A stretch of DNA of 64,000 bases from Streptosporangiaceae bacterium NEAU-GS5 (GTDB taxonomy: Bacteria > Actinomycetota > Actinomycetes > Streptosporangiales > Streptosporangiaceae), in the NCBI GenBank assembly GCA_017592665.1, contig JAGFNW010000041.1, positions 1 to 64,000 of the forward strand, written 5' to 3'. The translations under genes and the position numbers were made by a program. A model generated the notes under the pieces. It made no database searches and was not told where the DNA came from. It worked only from the letters and a program-made list of their open reading frames with translations. Positions 48,810 to 58,036 of this stretch are shown in pieces; positions within the stretch are counted from its first letter, which is position 1; the number at the start of each line of letters is the position of its first letter.

Positions 48810-50195
48810 ATGAAGCATCCCGTCCTCATCGCGGGAGCGGGCCCGGCGGGCCTGGTCACCGCGATCACCCTGGCGCGCATGGGCGTCGGCTCGCTGCTGG
48901 TCGAGCGCCGCCCCGGTACGTCGACCCTTCCGCGCGCCACCGCGATCAGCACGCGCACCATGGAGCTGCTGCGCTCGTGGGGTCTCGAGCAGCAGGTACG
49001 GCAGGGCGAACTCGGCGTCCAAGTCCACGGCAGGGTCACCGAGACCCTCATATCTCCCGGCGGCATGAGCTTCTCGCTGGGATTCCCCACGCCGGAGGAG
49101 GCGGCCGAGCACAGTCCGGCCGGACCCGCCGCCGTGCCGCAGGACTACCTGGAGCCGATCCTGCTCGCCCACCTCCGCCAGTACGGCCACGCCGAGGTCC
49201 GCTTCAACACCGAGGTGACCGGACTCACGCAGGGCGACGACGGCGTGGAGGTGACGCTTCTCGACCGGGAGTCCGGCGAGAGCCACCAGGTCGGCGCCGC
49301 GTACGTGGTCGGCGCCGACGGCGCGCGCAGCTTCGTCCGGACCGCGCTGGGGATCGGGATGTACGGCCAGGAGCGCCTGCTCGACCACATGTCCGCCCTG
49401 TTCACGGCTCCGTTGCGGGCGCTGCTGCCGCAGGAGCCCTTCGGCCTGTACGTGATCACCCACTCCGAGGCCGGGGGCGTGCTGCTGCCGGCCGGAGCGG
49501 CCGACCGCTGGCTGTACTCCCGGGAGTGGAACCCCGACACCGAAACCCTCGACCAGTACGACGAGCCGCGGCTGACCCGCCTGATCGCGGCCGCCACCGG
49601 CCTGCCCGGCCTGCGCCCGCGGATCGAGCACATCGGCGCGTTCACCTTCAGCGCCGAGGTCGCCGACCGCTATCGGGAGGGGCGTTGCTTCCTCGTCGGC
49701 GACGCCGCCCACAAGATCACGCCACGCGGTGGAACCGGCATGAACACGGCCATCCACGACGGGCACGACCTCGGCTGGAAGCTGGCCTGGGTGCTGCGGG
49801 GCTGGTCAGAGCCGTGGCTGCTGGACACGTACGAGACCGAACGACGTCCGGTCGGGATCCGCAACACGGCGCGCTCGGCCGACCCCGAGGGCGGGCGGCG
49901 GTCGTCGGCCGAGGCGCTCGTCGAAGATCTCGGCGGCCGGCTGCCCCACGCCTGGGTCTCCCCCGGCGTCAGCACCCTCGATCTGATCGGTCCTGGTCTC
50001 ACCCTGTTCCTCGGTCCGGACGCCGTCGCCCGGCCGTACGCCGGGAGCGGGGCGCCCGTGGCCGTACACCGGCTTGACGAGGAGACGGCCCGCAAGCTGG
50101 GCATCGACGCGGACGGCGCGCTGCTGGCACGCCCCGACGGCCGGCCGGCCGAACAGGCGTCAGTCCTCGGCGACCTGGCCGTGCTCCACGCGTAG
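48810..50195 (+). CDS. Class A FAD-dependent monooxygenase (aromatic hydroxylase type)
   Basis: 461 aa from ATG 48810, with GGAG 8 bases upstream. FAD motifs: GAGPAGLVTAITLARMGV at the N-terminus, VVGADGARSFVRTALG (DG motif), and LVGDAAHKITPRGGTGMNTA (GD motif). This is the group that includes TetX-like and polyketide hydroxylases (MhpA/RdmE/anthrone type). It would hydroxylate an aromatic or polyketide ring with NADPH and O2. The C-terminal thioredoxin-like tail (TLFLGPDAVARPYAGSGAPV) is present but shortened. It overlaps the convergent ABC-F gene by 36 bases. The substrate may be an antibiotic, as resistance-type genes lie near. Confidence 0.88.
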   Translation: MKHPVLIAGAGPAGLVTAITLARMGVGSLLVERRPGTSTLPRATAISTRTMELLRSWGLEQQVRQGELGVQVHGRVTETLISPGGMSFSLGFPTPEEAAEHSPAGPAAVPQDYLEPILLAHLRQYGHAEVRFNTEVTGLTQGDDGVEVTLLDRESGESHQVGAAYVVGADGARSFVRTALGIGMYGQERLLDHMSALFTAPLRALLPQEPFGLYVITHSEAGGVLLPAGAADRWLYSREWNPDTETLDQYDEPRLTRLIAAATGLPGLRPRIEHIGAFTFSAEVADRYREGRCFLVGDAAHKITPRGGTGMNTAIHDGHDLGWKLAWVLRGWSEPWLLDTYETERRPVGIRNTARSADPEGGRRSSAEALVEDLGGRLPHAWVSPGVSTLDLIGPGLTLFLGPDAVARPYAGSGAPVAVHRLDEETARKLGIDADGALLARPDGRPAEQASVLGDLAVLHA

Positions 50196-51800
50196 GCGGC
50201 GGGTGGTGTGCACGGCCGCGAGCATCCGCCGGTCGTGCGTGACCAGCAGCAGCGTGCCGGGAAAGCCGGCGAGGGCGGTTTCGAGCTGCTCGATGGCCGG
50301 CAGGTCGAGGTGGTTGGTGGGCTCGTCGAGCACGAGCAGGTTGACGCCGCGGGCCTGGAGCAGGGCGAGCGCCGCACGCGTACGCTCGCCCGGCGACAAC
50401 GTGGCGGCGGGCCGCAGCACGTGATCGGCGCGCAGCCCGAACTTGGCCAGCAGCGTGCGCCCCTCGGCGGGGGCCCAGTCGACCAGCCGCGTGAAGGCGT
50501 CCAGCAGCGGGTCGCCGCCGAGGAACAGCCCGCGCGCCTGGTCGATCTCGCCGACGACGACGCCGGGGCCGAGCGCGGACGAGCCCTCGGTGAGTTCGGC
50601 CCGGCCGAGCAGGGCCGCGAGCAGGGTCGACTTGCCCGCGCCGTTGGGGCCGGTGATCGCCACCCGGTCGGCCCAGCCGATCTCCAGGGTGACCGGGCCC
50701 AGGGTGAAGCCGCCGCGGCGTACGACGGCCTCGCGGAGCGTGGCCACGACGGCGCCGGACCGGGGCGCGGCGGCGATCTCCATCCGCAGCTCCCACTCCT
50801 TGCGCGGCTCGTCGACGACATCGAGACGCTCGATCATCCGCTCGGTCTGGCGGGCCTTGGCGGCCTGCTTCTCGGAGCTCTCGGCGCGGAAGCGGCGGCC
50901 GATCTTGTCGTTGTCGGTGGCCTTGCGGCGGGCGTTCTTGACGCCCTTCTCCATCCAGGCGCGCTGCGTGCGGGCCCGCTGCTGGAGCCCGGCCAGGGTG
51001 TCGGCGTACTCCTCGTAGTCGGCCCGTGCGTGCTGCCGCGCGACCTCGCGTTCGTGCAGGTAGGAGTCGTAGCCACCGCCGTACGTGCGGATCTGGCGCT
51101 GGGCCAGGTCGAGCTCGACGACCCGGGTGACGGTGCGGGCCAGGAACTCGCGGTCGTGGCTGACCAGCACGACCCCCGAGGCGAGCGAGGTGACGAAGCG
51201 CTCGAGCCGGTCGAGCCCGTCGAGGTCGAGATCGTTGGTCGGCTCGTCGAGCAGGATCACGTCGTAGCGGCTGAGGAGCAGGGACGCGAGCCCGGCGCGC
51301 GCGGCCTGGCCGCCGGAAAGGGCCGTGGTGGGATGGTCGAGGTCGACCTTCAGGCCGAGGTCGGCGGCCACCTCCTCGGCGCGGTCCTCGAGGTCGGCGC
51401 CGCCGAGGGCGAGCCACCGTTCGAGGGCCGCGGAGTAAGCGTCGCCCTGCGGACCGGTGGGATCGCCGCTGGCCAGCGCCTCGGTGGCGGCGTCGAGCGC
51501 CGTCTGTGCCGCGGCGACGCCGGTGCGCCTGGCCAGCAGGGCGCGCACGGTCTCCCCCGGCCGGCGGTCGGGCTCCTGCGGCAGGTAGCCGACGGTCGCG
51601 GTGGAGGGCGAGAGCCGTACGGAACCGTGCTCGGGAGCCTCGAGGCCGGCGAGCATGCGCAGCAGCGTGGATTTACCGGCGCCGTTGGCGCCGACCAGGC
51701 CGACCACATCGCCGGGGCCGACGACCAGATCGAGCCCGCTGAACAGGACGCGGTCGCCGTGGCCCGCGGCGAGATCCTTGGCGACGAGTGTGGCGCTCAC
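50160..51800 (-). CDS. ABC-F ATPase (ribosome-associated, possible antibiotic resistance type)
   Basis: 546 aa from GTG 51800. Two ATPase domains occur without membrane segments: GANGAGKSTLLRM, ALSGGQAARAGLAS and VILLDEPTNDLDLDGL in the first; GPNGAGKSTLLAA, LSPGERTRAALALLQ and LLVLDEPTNHLDLPAI in the second. The linker (about 235-300) is long, helical and basic (MEKGVKNARRKATDNDKIGR), as in ABC-F proteins that reach into the ribosomal E site. Such proteins rescue or protect ribosomes and often are WhiB7 targets in actinomycetes. Whether this one confers resistance cannot be seen from sequence. Confidence 0.92.
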   Translation of the reverse strand: MSATLVAKDLAAGHGDRVLFSGLDLVVGPGDVVGLVGANGAGKSTLLRMLAGLEAPEHGSVRLSPSTATVGYLPQEPDRRPGETVRALLARRTGVAAAQTALDAATEALASGDPTGPQGDAYSAALERWLALGGADLEDRAEEVAADLGLKVDLDHPTTALSGGQAARAGLASLLLSRYDVILLDEPTNDLDLDGLDRLERFVTSLASGVVLVSHDREFLARTVTRVVELDLAQRQIRTYGGGYDSYLHEREVARQHARADYEEYADTLAGLQQRARTQRAWMEKGVKNARRKATDNDKIGRRFRAESSEKQAAKARQTERMIERLDVVDEPRKEWELRMEIAAAPRSGAVVATLREAVVRRGGFTLGPVTLEIGWADRVAITGPNGAGKSTLLAALLGRAELTEGSSALGPGVVVGEIDQARGLFLGGDPLLDAFTRLVDWAPAEGRTLLAKFGLRADHVLRPAATLSPGERTRAALALLQARGVNLLVLDEPTNHLDLPAIEQLETALAGFPGTLLLVTHDRRMLAAVHTTRRLRVEHGQVAED

Positions 51801-51928
51801 TCGACCTGAATATACGCGTCCCGGCGGCGGCCACGTTCTCGCGCAGGTGGGCGAGCGAGGAGGGGTGGGTGGGGGGATCGTGTGGAAATGGGGGGCTCGG
51901 GGCGGGGTGGGTGGTTCATCATGCATGT

Positions 51929-53551
51929 GTGAGCCTGCCTGATCGTGGCCAGACCGGGTTGTGGGACATCGCCGCTGAGAAAGTGACCGACGCTGAGGAG
52001 TTGTGCCTGCTCGGTGAGCGTGCGATGGTGCGCGGGCTCTATCGGCGGGCGGCCGGGTTGTGGACTCGGGCGGTCGTCGCGGGGAGTGCCGAGGCAGGGT
52101 GCAAGCTGCTGGGCTTCCTGCCCGCCATCGGCCAAGACTCCACGCCGGCGGCTCAGTGGGTGGCCGCGCATGTCCCGCTCGACGACATGGAAGAGGTCAT
52201 GTCGCTGCTGCCGGCCATGGCGGCCACGGAGACCCGGGAGGACGACGGCTGGCCGGACGCCTACAGCGTCGTCCATGACCCTGAGAAGATCCCGGACGGT
52301 CCGGATCAGGCGGACGGCGAGGCCACGGGTGCGGTGTTCGTGTTGGCCGATCGGATCGCGGCGGGATTGGCGTTGAACGACGCCTCGAACGTCGCGGCGG
52401 TGCTCGGGACGCTGCGGCACGTCAGGACGTACGGGGCGGCCACGGCGCTGCTCCGGCGTGATCCGGCACGCCATGTCGATCTCGGGGAGCCACGGGGGGT
52501 GGCCGCGTTGCTGGGCACTTTGCGGCGGGCGCGGCAGCACGCCCAGTTGGCGGCGCTGTTGTCCCGTGACCCGGCCGGTCACGTCGCGATGGACGATCCG
52601 GGCGGTGTGGCCTGGCTGCTTCAGATCCTGCGCGACTGCGGCGCGGACGATGCCGCCGCGAGGCTGCTGGCTCGTGATCCGGCGCGTACGGCGCGGCTCG
52701 ACCGCTATGGCGTGGCCGGGCTGCTCGAGGAGCTTCATGCGGCCGGCGACCACGCGGCCACGGCCGTGCTGGCCGATCGGGCCGTGGCCATGCCGCTGGG
52801 CGACCCGGACGAGGCGTTCGCGGCCCTCGAATGCCTGCACAAAGTGGCGACCCACCCAGCGGCCGGCGCGCTCGCCTCGCGGATCGTGGCGGATCTCAAG
52901 CTGGACGATCCGTTCGAGGTCGCGTGTGGGCTGGAGAGCCTGGGCCGGATGGGAAGGCATGCCGAGCAGGCCGTCCTCGCGCGGCGGGCCGTCGACGGGG
53001 TGCCCATCGGACACCACGGTGTCGCGTGGCTGCTGCGTTCCCTCCACCAGCTGGAGCTCCACGACCACCTGCGTGACCTCCTGGCCCGGGACCCCGGCGG
53101 AAATCTCGCGCTCGACGATCCGTACCACGTCGACCTGATGCTGCTGGCGCTGCGGCGGGTCGGGGCGCGGGGCGCGGCCCGGGAGCTGGCCCGCCGGGCG
53201 GCCGAGCAGGCTCCGGCTCACCAACTACGTCACGTTCACTACCTGCTGATCCGTCTCCGCAAGATGCGGATGCTGGATCAGGCACGCCTGTACGGCGGCC
53301 GCGTCGCGGCCGAGGTCTCCCTCGCGGGGTCCCTCGAGTGCGAAGCGGAGGACCTGGACCAGCTGGTGGGGGAGCTCCGGAAGATCGACGCCGGTGATGC
53401 GGCGGACCTCCTGATCCGCCGCGCCACCGACGCCGGCGTTTTCTGGGGGTTCCTCCAGACCCGCACTCCTACGGACCGCGAGCGCTACCGGCACGGCCGC
53501 GAACCCGACGGCGCCCCCTCGCCGCCGTGGTCCTGGTCGGCACCCCGTTGA
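51929..53551 (+). CDS. Helical-repeat protein of unknown function
   Basis: 540 aa from GTG 51929; longer frames add shadow sequence. After about 120 residues it becomes a solenoid of eight or so repeats of 38-44 residues on the pattern LDDPxGVAxLLxxLRxxGAxxxAxxLLxRDPA (examples GVAALLGTLRRARQHAQLAA, GVAGLLEELHAAGDHAATAV, GVAWLLRSLHQLELHDHLRD). This looks like an ARM/HEAT or TPR-related scaffold. It is soluble, with a Pro-rich end. It is convergent with an XRE/Sel1 gene whose product also carries helical repeats, so the two may act together. No enzyme motif. Confidence 0.75.
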   Translation: MSLPDRGQTGLWDIAAEKVTDAEELCLLGERAMVRGLYRRAAGLWTRAVVAGSAEAGCKLLGFLPAIGQDSTPAAQWVAAHVPLDDMEEVMSLLPAMAATETREDDGWPDAYSVVHDPEKIPDGPDQADGEATGAVFVLADRIAAGLALNDASNVAAVLGTLRHVRTYGAATALLRRDPARHVDLGEPRGVAALLGTLRRARQHAQLAALLSRDPAGHVAMDDPGGVAWLLQILRDCGADDAAARLLARDPARTARLDRYGVAGLLEELHAAGDHAATAVLADRAVAMPLGDPDEAFAALECLHKVATHPAAGALASRIVADLKLDDPFEVACGLESLGRMGRHAEQAVLARRAVDGVPIGHHGVAWLLRSLHQLELHDHLRDLLARDPGGNLALDDPYHVDLMLLALRRVGARGAARELARRAAEQAPAHQLRHVHYLLIRLRKMRMLDQARLYGGRVAAEVSLAGSLECEAEDLDQLVGELRKIDAGDAADLLIRRATDAGVFWGFLQTRTPTDRERYRHGREPDGAPSPPWSWSAPR

Positions 53552-53552
53552 C

Positions 53553-54479
53553 TTAGAGGCAGGGCGCGCCGACGGGGGCTGTGGGTTCGCTGATCTGTTT
53601 GGACACCTCGTCGAAGCGTTCGGCGGCGGCCGGATGGTTCATGTGCGCGGCCCGGCTGAACCAGCTCGCGGCGGCCCACAGCTGCCCGGCCGCCTGATGG
53701 ATCTGGCCGAGGCGGTACGCGGCCTCGGGATGGTCGTTGGCGGCGAGCTTGTAGTAGAGGACCGCGATGCTCGTCCTGTCCGGGTGCTCTGTTTCGCACT
53801 GCCTGCCGTACTCGAAGGAGAGCTTGGCGGCGGCGGCGTCGGCGAAGGGGTCATGGTAGAGCTCCAGCGCGTCGGGGTGGCCGGCCGCGTTGGCGCGGCG
53901 CAGCCACTCGCGCGCCTCGTTCGGCGAGCCGCTGAGCATGGTGATGACGCCCAGCTTGAAGCAGGCGTCGCCGTCGCCGCGCTCGGCCTGCCGCAGCAGT
54001 CTTCCGCCCGTACGGCCGAAGGCCTTCAGGTAGCGGCTCATGGTCATCGTCTCCATGGGCTGGTCGTGGGCGCCCGCGACCCACTCGGCAACCGGCGGCG
54101 GAACCGGTTCGGGAGCGGTTTCCGCGGTGGCGGGACTCGCCTCGGGGAGACCGTGCGCCGCGCGCCACTGGTCGAGCCACTCGGCGAGCTCGCCGGAGTC
54201 GCCCATCTGTAGGCCTGTTTCGCGGGCGGCGGCGCAGCAGGCGCGCACGAACGTGGCGACCCACTGCCACGTGGGCAGCCGGGTCCGTTTCCCGGACAGG
54301 ATGTCGTGGGTGGTGCTTTCGGGAAGATCCGCCGGTTTGGCGCCGTCCAACTGCCGCGCGTGCCTGCGGAGGACGCCCAGCGTGGGAGAGCCCGCCGTGG
54401 CCCGCAGATCCTTCAGGCGTGCGATGAAAGCGGCGTTCGCGGTCACAGACTGTTGTTCGACCATCGCCCCTTGTTTCAT
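53553..54479 (-). CDS. XRE-family regulator with Sel1/TPR-like C-terminus
   Basis: 308 aa. The N-terminal helix-turn-helix spans about residues 12-85 (FIARLKDLRATAGSPTLGVL, LPESTTHDILSGKRTRLPTW). A Pro-rich linker follows near 130-150. The C-terminal half contains Sel1-like repeats (GDGDACFKLGVITMLSGSPN, EAAYRLGQIHQAAGQLWAAA). Such proteins are frequent in Streptosporangiales-type genomes and pair a DNA-binding head with a peptide- or protein-binding tail. ATG 54479 is used; a second in-frame ATG at 54464 (MVEQQS) is also possible. It is divergent from the small genes at 54756 and 55041, its likely targets (inference). Confidence 0.78.
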   Translation of the reverse strand: MKQGAMVEQQSVTANAAFIARLKDLRATAGSPTLGVLRRHARQLDGAKPADLPESTTHDILSGKRTRLPTWQWVATFVRACCAAARETGLQMGDSGELAEWLDQWRAAHGLPEASPATAETAPEPVPPPVAEWVAGAHDQPMETMTMSRYLKAFGRTGGRLLRQAERGDGDACFKLGVITMLSGSPNEAREWLRRANAAGHPDALELYHDPFADAAAAKLSFEYGRQCETEHPDRTSIAVLYYKLAANDHPEAAYRLGQIHQAAGQLWAAASWFSRAAHMNHPAAAERFDEVSKQISEPTAPVGAPCL

Positions 54480-54755
54480 GAAGAGATAGCTGATCTACCT
54501 GTCTTTGCAATGGGTCATCGTGCCACCACTTAGCGGCCAAGCCGGGGTGAATGACATATTCGGGCTCATCCGGGAAATCTTCCTCATCCGTCACACCAGC
54601 CTAGGACGACTCAGCAGCATTCCGGATGAATCCGGAAATGGCTGGATGTGACGCGGCGTTCCGGGGTTTTCCGGAGGTGTTTGAAGCGGTGGCAGAGGCG
54701 CGGCGCGGAGCCCCATCGTTGATCCACCCACCCGCCGATCAAGGGACACGGTCAC

Positions 54756-55031
54756 ATGTCGTACTCCGTCGCATGCCCAGCGGCTCTCCCGGCCGACGTC
54801 GTGCCCGGCTGTGGCCGTACGCCCGGCACGTTCTGGTCGCAGGACGACGCGCAGCTGGCCACGATGCTGGTGACGACCTGGGCGCTGCAGACCGGCAGGA
54901 TCCCGCCGCGACGGCCGCCCGACCAGCTCAGCGCCGAGGAGCTCATCGAGTTCTGGGCCGACGACGCATGGGCGGCCGTGACTCCCGACGCCACCGCGAA
55001 CAGCGCGCCGATCACTCTGCAGGAAGGTTGA
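54756..55031 (+). CDS. Small protein, 91 aa, unknown
   Basis: ATG 54756, no strong ribosome site (GGACACGGTCAC). The product contains VPGCGRTPGTFWSQDDAQLA, TMLVTTWALQTGRIPP and ELIEFWADDAWAAV. It is acidic and soluble with two Cys. It forms a pair with the 60-aa membrane protein that starts 10 bases later. Upstream lie repeated TTCCGGA-like motifs that could bind the divergent XRE regulator. No family recognised. Confidence 0.6.
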   Translation: MSYSVACPAALPADVVPGCGRTPGTFWSQDDAQLATMLVTTWALQTGRIPPRRPPDQLSAEELIEFWADDAWAAVTPDATANSAPITLQEG

Positions 55032-55040
55032 GCTCCGCCG

Positions 55041-55223
55041 ATGTTCTCTCTCCAGGCTCTCGTAGTCCTCTCGATCAGCGTCCTGGCGCTGGCGGTCACC
55101 TCCGCGCTCGTGCTCGCCGGCGGTGGTTCCTGGCCGGCCGCTCTGCTCAGCGGCGGCGCCGCCGGGGCGGCCGCATTGGGCTTGATCCCGCAACTTCTCG
55201 ACGACCGCCGCGGCCGCGATTGA
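55041..55223 (+). CDS. Small membrane protein, 60 aa
   Basis: ATG 55041. Two hydrophobic segments (LQALVVLSISVLALAVTSAL and WPAALLSGGAAGAAALGLIP) form a hairpin, then QLLDDRRGRD stays inside. No cleavage site. Coupled to the 91-aa gene upstream; the pair could be a membrane anchor and its partner. The region after it (55224-55420) has no gene. Confidence 0.6.
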   Translation: MFSLQALVVLSISVLALAVTSALVLAGGGSWPAALLSGGAAGAAALGLIPQLLDDRRGRD

Positions 55224-55420
55224 CGTCGCGCATTATTAAACGCAACGACGAATAGCGAATTAGTGCGCGTGCGGATGCACTTGCGCCCGCACGTTCCGAT
55301 GGGAATGCAGCCGCACGCGCATTCCACAAAGCGGCGACAAATTCCCCGCGCTCCAGCGCCGCCTGCCATCAGCGCGTACCGACACCCTCAGTAACCTGGA
55401 ACTCTGTCCAGCTTCAGGGG

Positions 55421-57154
55421 GTGAGCGCGGTGGCGCGGCTGCTTTCGCTCAATGTCGGGATGCCGAAGGACGTGCCCTGGCAGGGCAGGACCGTCCACAC
55501 GGGGATCTTCAAGTACCCCGTCGACGGCCCGCGCCTGGCACGCCGGCTCAACATCGACGGCGACGGCCAGGGCGATCTCAACGGCCACGGCGGCGAGATG
55601 CGGGCGGTCCTGGTCTACCAGCGCGCCTCCTACGACTACTGGCGCGACCAACTCGGCCGTGACGACCTGGAGTACGGCAACTTCGGGGAGAACTTCACGG
55701 TCGAGGGGCTGCCCGACGACGAGGTGCACATCGGCGATCGCTATCGGATCGGCGAGGCCGAGTTCGAGGTCAGCCAGCCGCGTGTGACCTGTTTCCGGGT
55801 CGGCATGCGGCTGGGCGAGCCGCAGATGCCCGCCCTGCTGGTCGCCCATCACCGGCCCGGCTTCTACCTCCGGGTCATCACGGAAGGCCGCGTTCAAGCC
55901 GGTGACGAGATCGTCCGTACGCGCGAGGGCCCTCACCGGATGACGGTCGCCGAGATCGACGCGCTGCTGTATCTGCCCCATCGCGACGTCGCCCGGCTTC
56001 GCGACGCGGTCGACATCCCCGCGCTCAGCCCCGGGTGGCAGGGCTCCTTCCACGACCTGCTCCAGACGAGCGAGCACACGAAGGATCCGCGCACCTGGCC
56101 CGGCTTCCGGCCGCTGCGCGTCGCCCAGGTCAGGCCGGAGAGCTCGACCGTGACCTCGATCTACCTGGCCAGTGGCGACGGCGCGCCGCTCCCCCGGCCC
56201 CTGCCGGGTCAATATCTCACCCTCCGCGTCGCCGGGGCCGCCGAGCCGCCGCCTGTACGGAGCTACTCCCTGTCGGCCTGCCCGGCCCCCGACCAATATC
56301 GGATCAGCGTCAAACGCGAGACGGACGGCCTGGTCAGCTCATATCTGCACGCGCATCTGCAGGCCGGCGACGCGATCGAGGTCGCGGCCCCGCGCGGCGA
56401 CTTCGTGCTGCCCGACGACGCCGAGACCGGGCCCGTGCTGCTGCTGTCGGCCGGCATCGGCGCCACGCCTGTGCTCGCCATGCTGCACGCGCTCGCCGCC
56501 GCGCGCAGCGGCCGCGAGGTCTGGTGGCTGCACACGGTGCGTACGGCCGCCGAGCACGCCTTCGCGACCGAAACCCACCAACTGCTGGCCGGCCTGCCCC
56601 ACGCCCACGAGCAGATCTTCTACACGGGCGTGACCGCGGCCGCCGGCCTGCCCGCCGAGGTCCGGCCCGGCCGCCTGAACCACGACACTCTCGCCTCCCT
56701 GGGCCTGCCACCGACGGCGACGGCCTACCTTTGCGGACCCGAGAAGTTCATGGCGGCCATGCTCGAGATCCTTCCGGCCATCGGCCTGGACTCGGGCCGG
56801 ATCCACACCGAGCTGTTCGGCACCCTTCCGGCCATCAACCCCGGCGTCGTGGTCACTCCCGCCCGCCCACCCCACCCGCCCCCCGGACCCGCAGGCACGG
56901 GACCTCAGATCACCTTCGCCCGCAGCGGCCTCACCGTGCGCTGGGACGAACGGCACACGAACGTGCTCGACCTGGCCGACGCCTGCGACGTCCCGACCCG
57001 CTGGTCATGCCGCACAGGTGTCTGCCACACCTGCCAGACGCCCATCCTGTCCGGTTCCGTCCGCTACCAGCCGGATCCCCTCGAGCCCCCGGATCCCGGC
57101 ACGGTCCTCGTCTGCTGCTCCCAACCGGAGACCGATCTCGTCCTCGACCTGTGA
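55421..57154 (+). CDS. MOSC domain-FAD/NAD reductase-2Fe-2S ferredoxin fusion
   Basis: 577 aa from GTG 55421; GTG 55430 is possible. Domains in order are MOSC (about 1-215, with NGHGGEMRAVLVYQ and FEVSQPRVTCFRVGMRLG, whose Cys would bind Mo), ferredoxin reductase (about 225-475, RSYSLSACP for FAD, LLLSAGIGATPVLAML for NAD), and a plant-type 2Fe-2S domain (about 490-577, SCRTGVCHTC and a later VCCSQP). The layout matches YiiM/mARC-like systems that reduce N-hydroxylated compounds using the molybdenum cofactor. All redox parts are in one chain. MoaE at 19743 serves the same cofactor pathway. Confidence 0.92.
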   Translation: MSAVARLLSLNVGMPKDVPWQGRTVHTGIFKYPVDGPRLARRLNIDGDGQGDLNGHGGEMRAVLVYQRASYDYWRDQLGRDDLEYGNFGENFTVEGLPDDEVHIGDRYRIGEAEFEVSQPRVTCFRVGMRLGEPQMPALLVAHHRPGFYLRVITEGRVQAGDEIVRTREGPHRMTVAEIDALLYLPHRDVARLRDAVDIPALSPGWQGSFHDLLQTSEHTKDPRTWPGFRPLRVAQVRPESSTVTSIYLASGDGAPLPRPLPGQYLTLRVAGAAEPPPVRSYSLSACPAPDQYRISVKRETDGLVSSYLHAHLQAGDAIEVAAPRGDFVLPDDAETGPVLLLSAGIGATPVLAMLHALAAARSGREVWWLHTVRTAAEHAFATETHQLLAGLPHAHEQIFYTGVTAAAGLPAEVRPGRLNHDTLASLGLPPTATAYLCGPEKFMAAMLEILPAIGLDSGRIHTELFGTLPAINPGVVVTPARPPHPPPGPAGTGPQITFARSGLTVRWDERHTNVLDLADACDVPTRWSCRTGVCHTCQTPILSGSVRYQPDPLEPPDPGTVLVCCSQPETDLVLDL

Positions 57155-57193
57155 CGCCCGCTCGCCGGGGGCGGGCGAGCTAGCATCCCTGGC

Positions 57194-58036
57194 ATGGACG
57201 CCCTGCGATCCGCCCCGGAGCTGAGCGAGTGGTCGATCGGGGAGCCCCTGGGCGAGGGTGGCATGGGCGCCGTATACGCGGCGACCGAGCGCGCGACCGG
57301 CGAGCCCAGGGTCGTCAAGGTCGTCCGGCCCGATCTGATCGCGACCGATCCCCGGGCCGCCGCGCTGTTCCGCCGTGAGATGCTCGCGAGCCGGTCGCTG
57401 CGCCACCCCAACATCGTCCGTACGGACACCGTCGGCGAGGCCGCCGGCACCTGCTTCATCGTGATGGAATACTGCGCGCTCGGCAGCCTGGCCGACCAGG
57501 CCTCCCGCCAGGGTCCGATGAGCGTCGCCGAGGCCGTCCCCCTGTTCCTGCCGATCCTCGACGGCCTGGCGTACGCCCATGACGCCGGATTCGTGCACCG
57601 CGACATCAAGCCGCACAACATCCTGCTCTCCGCTGCCGATGTCGCGAAGATCGCCGACTTCGGCCTGGCCAAGGCCTATGACACGGCCGGGTTGAGCGGC
57701 CTCACGACGACGGGGATGGCGGCCGGCACGCCCGCGTTCATGCCGCGCGAGCAGATCCTCAACTACAAGTACGTCATGCCCGGCGTCGACGTGTGGGCCG
57801 TGGCGGCCACCCTCTACTACGTCCTGACCGGCCGGACGCCACGCGACTTCCCGCCCGGCCGCGACCCGTGGCTGATCGTGAGCACGACCCTCCCTGCGCC
57901 CGTCGCGTCGCGGGGCTTACCCGTGCCGCCCGGGCTCGCCGCCGTCATCGACCAGGCCCTCGACGACACGGCGCGGCTGACGTTCGGCTCGGCCGGCAGC
58001 CTGAAGACGGCCATCCAGGGGGCGTGGGATGCCTGA
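57194..58036 (+). CDS. Serine/threonine protein kinase, single domain
   Basis: 280 aa, kinase domain only, no membrane helix or sensor. Glycine loop GEGGMGAVYAA, ATP lysine K42 (VVKVVRP), catalytic HRDIKPHN at 135-142, DFG at 155-157, and GTPAFMPREQ for the P+1/APE region, where MPREQ replaces the common APE. All catalytic residues are present, so it should be active. The stop overlaps the start of the larger kinase gene by 8 bases, so the two are co-translated. It may phosphorylate or activate its neighbour (inference). Confidence 0.93.
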   Translation: MDALRSAPELSEWSIGEPLGEGGMGAVYAATERATGEPRVVKVVRPDLIATDPRAAALFRREMLASRSLRHPNIVRTDTVGEAAGTCFIVMEYCALGSLADQASRQGPMSVAEAVPLFLPILDGLAYAHDAGFVHRDIKPHNILLSAADVAKIADFGLAKAYDTAGLSGLTTTGMAAGTPAFMPREQILNYKYVMPGVDVWAVAATLYYVLTGRTPRDFPPGRDPWLIVSTTLPAPVASRGLPVPPGLAAVIDQALDDTARLTFGSAGSLKTAIQGAWDA

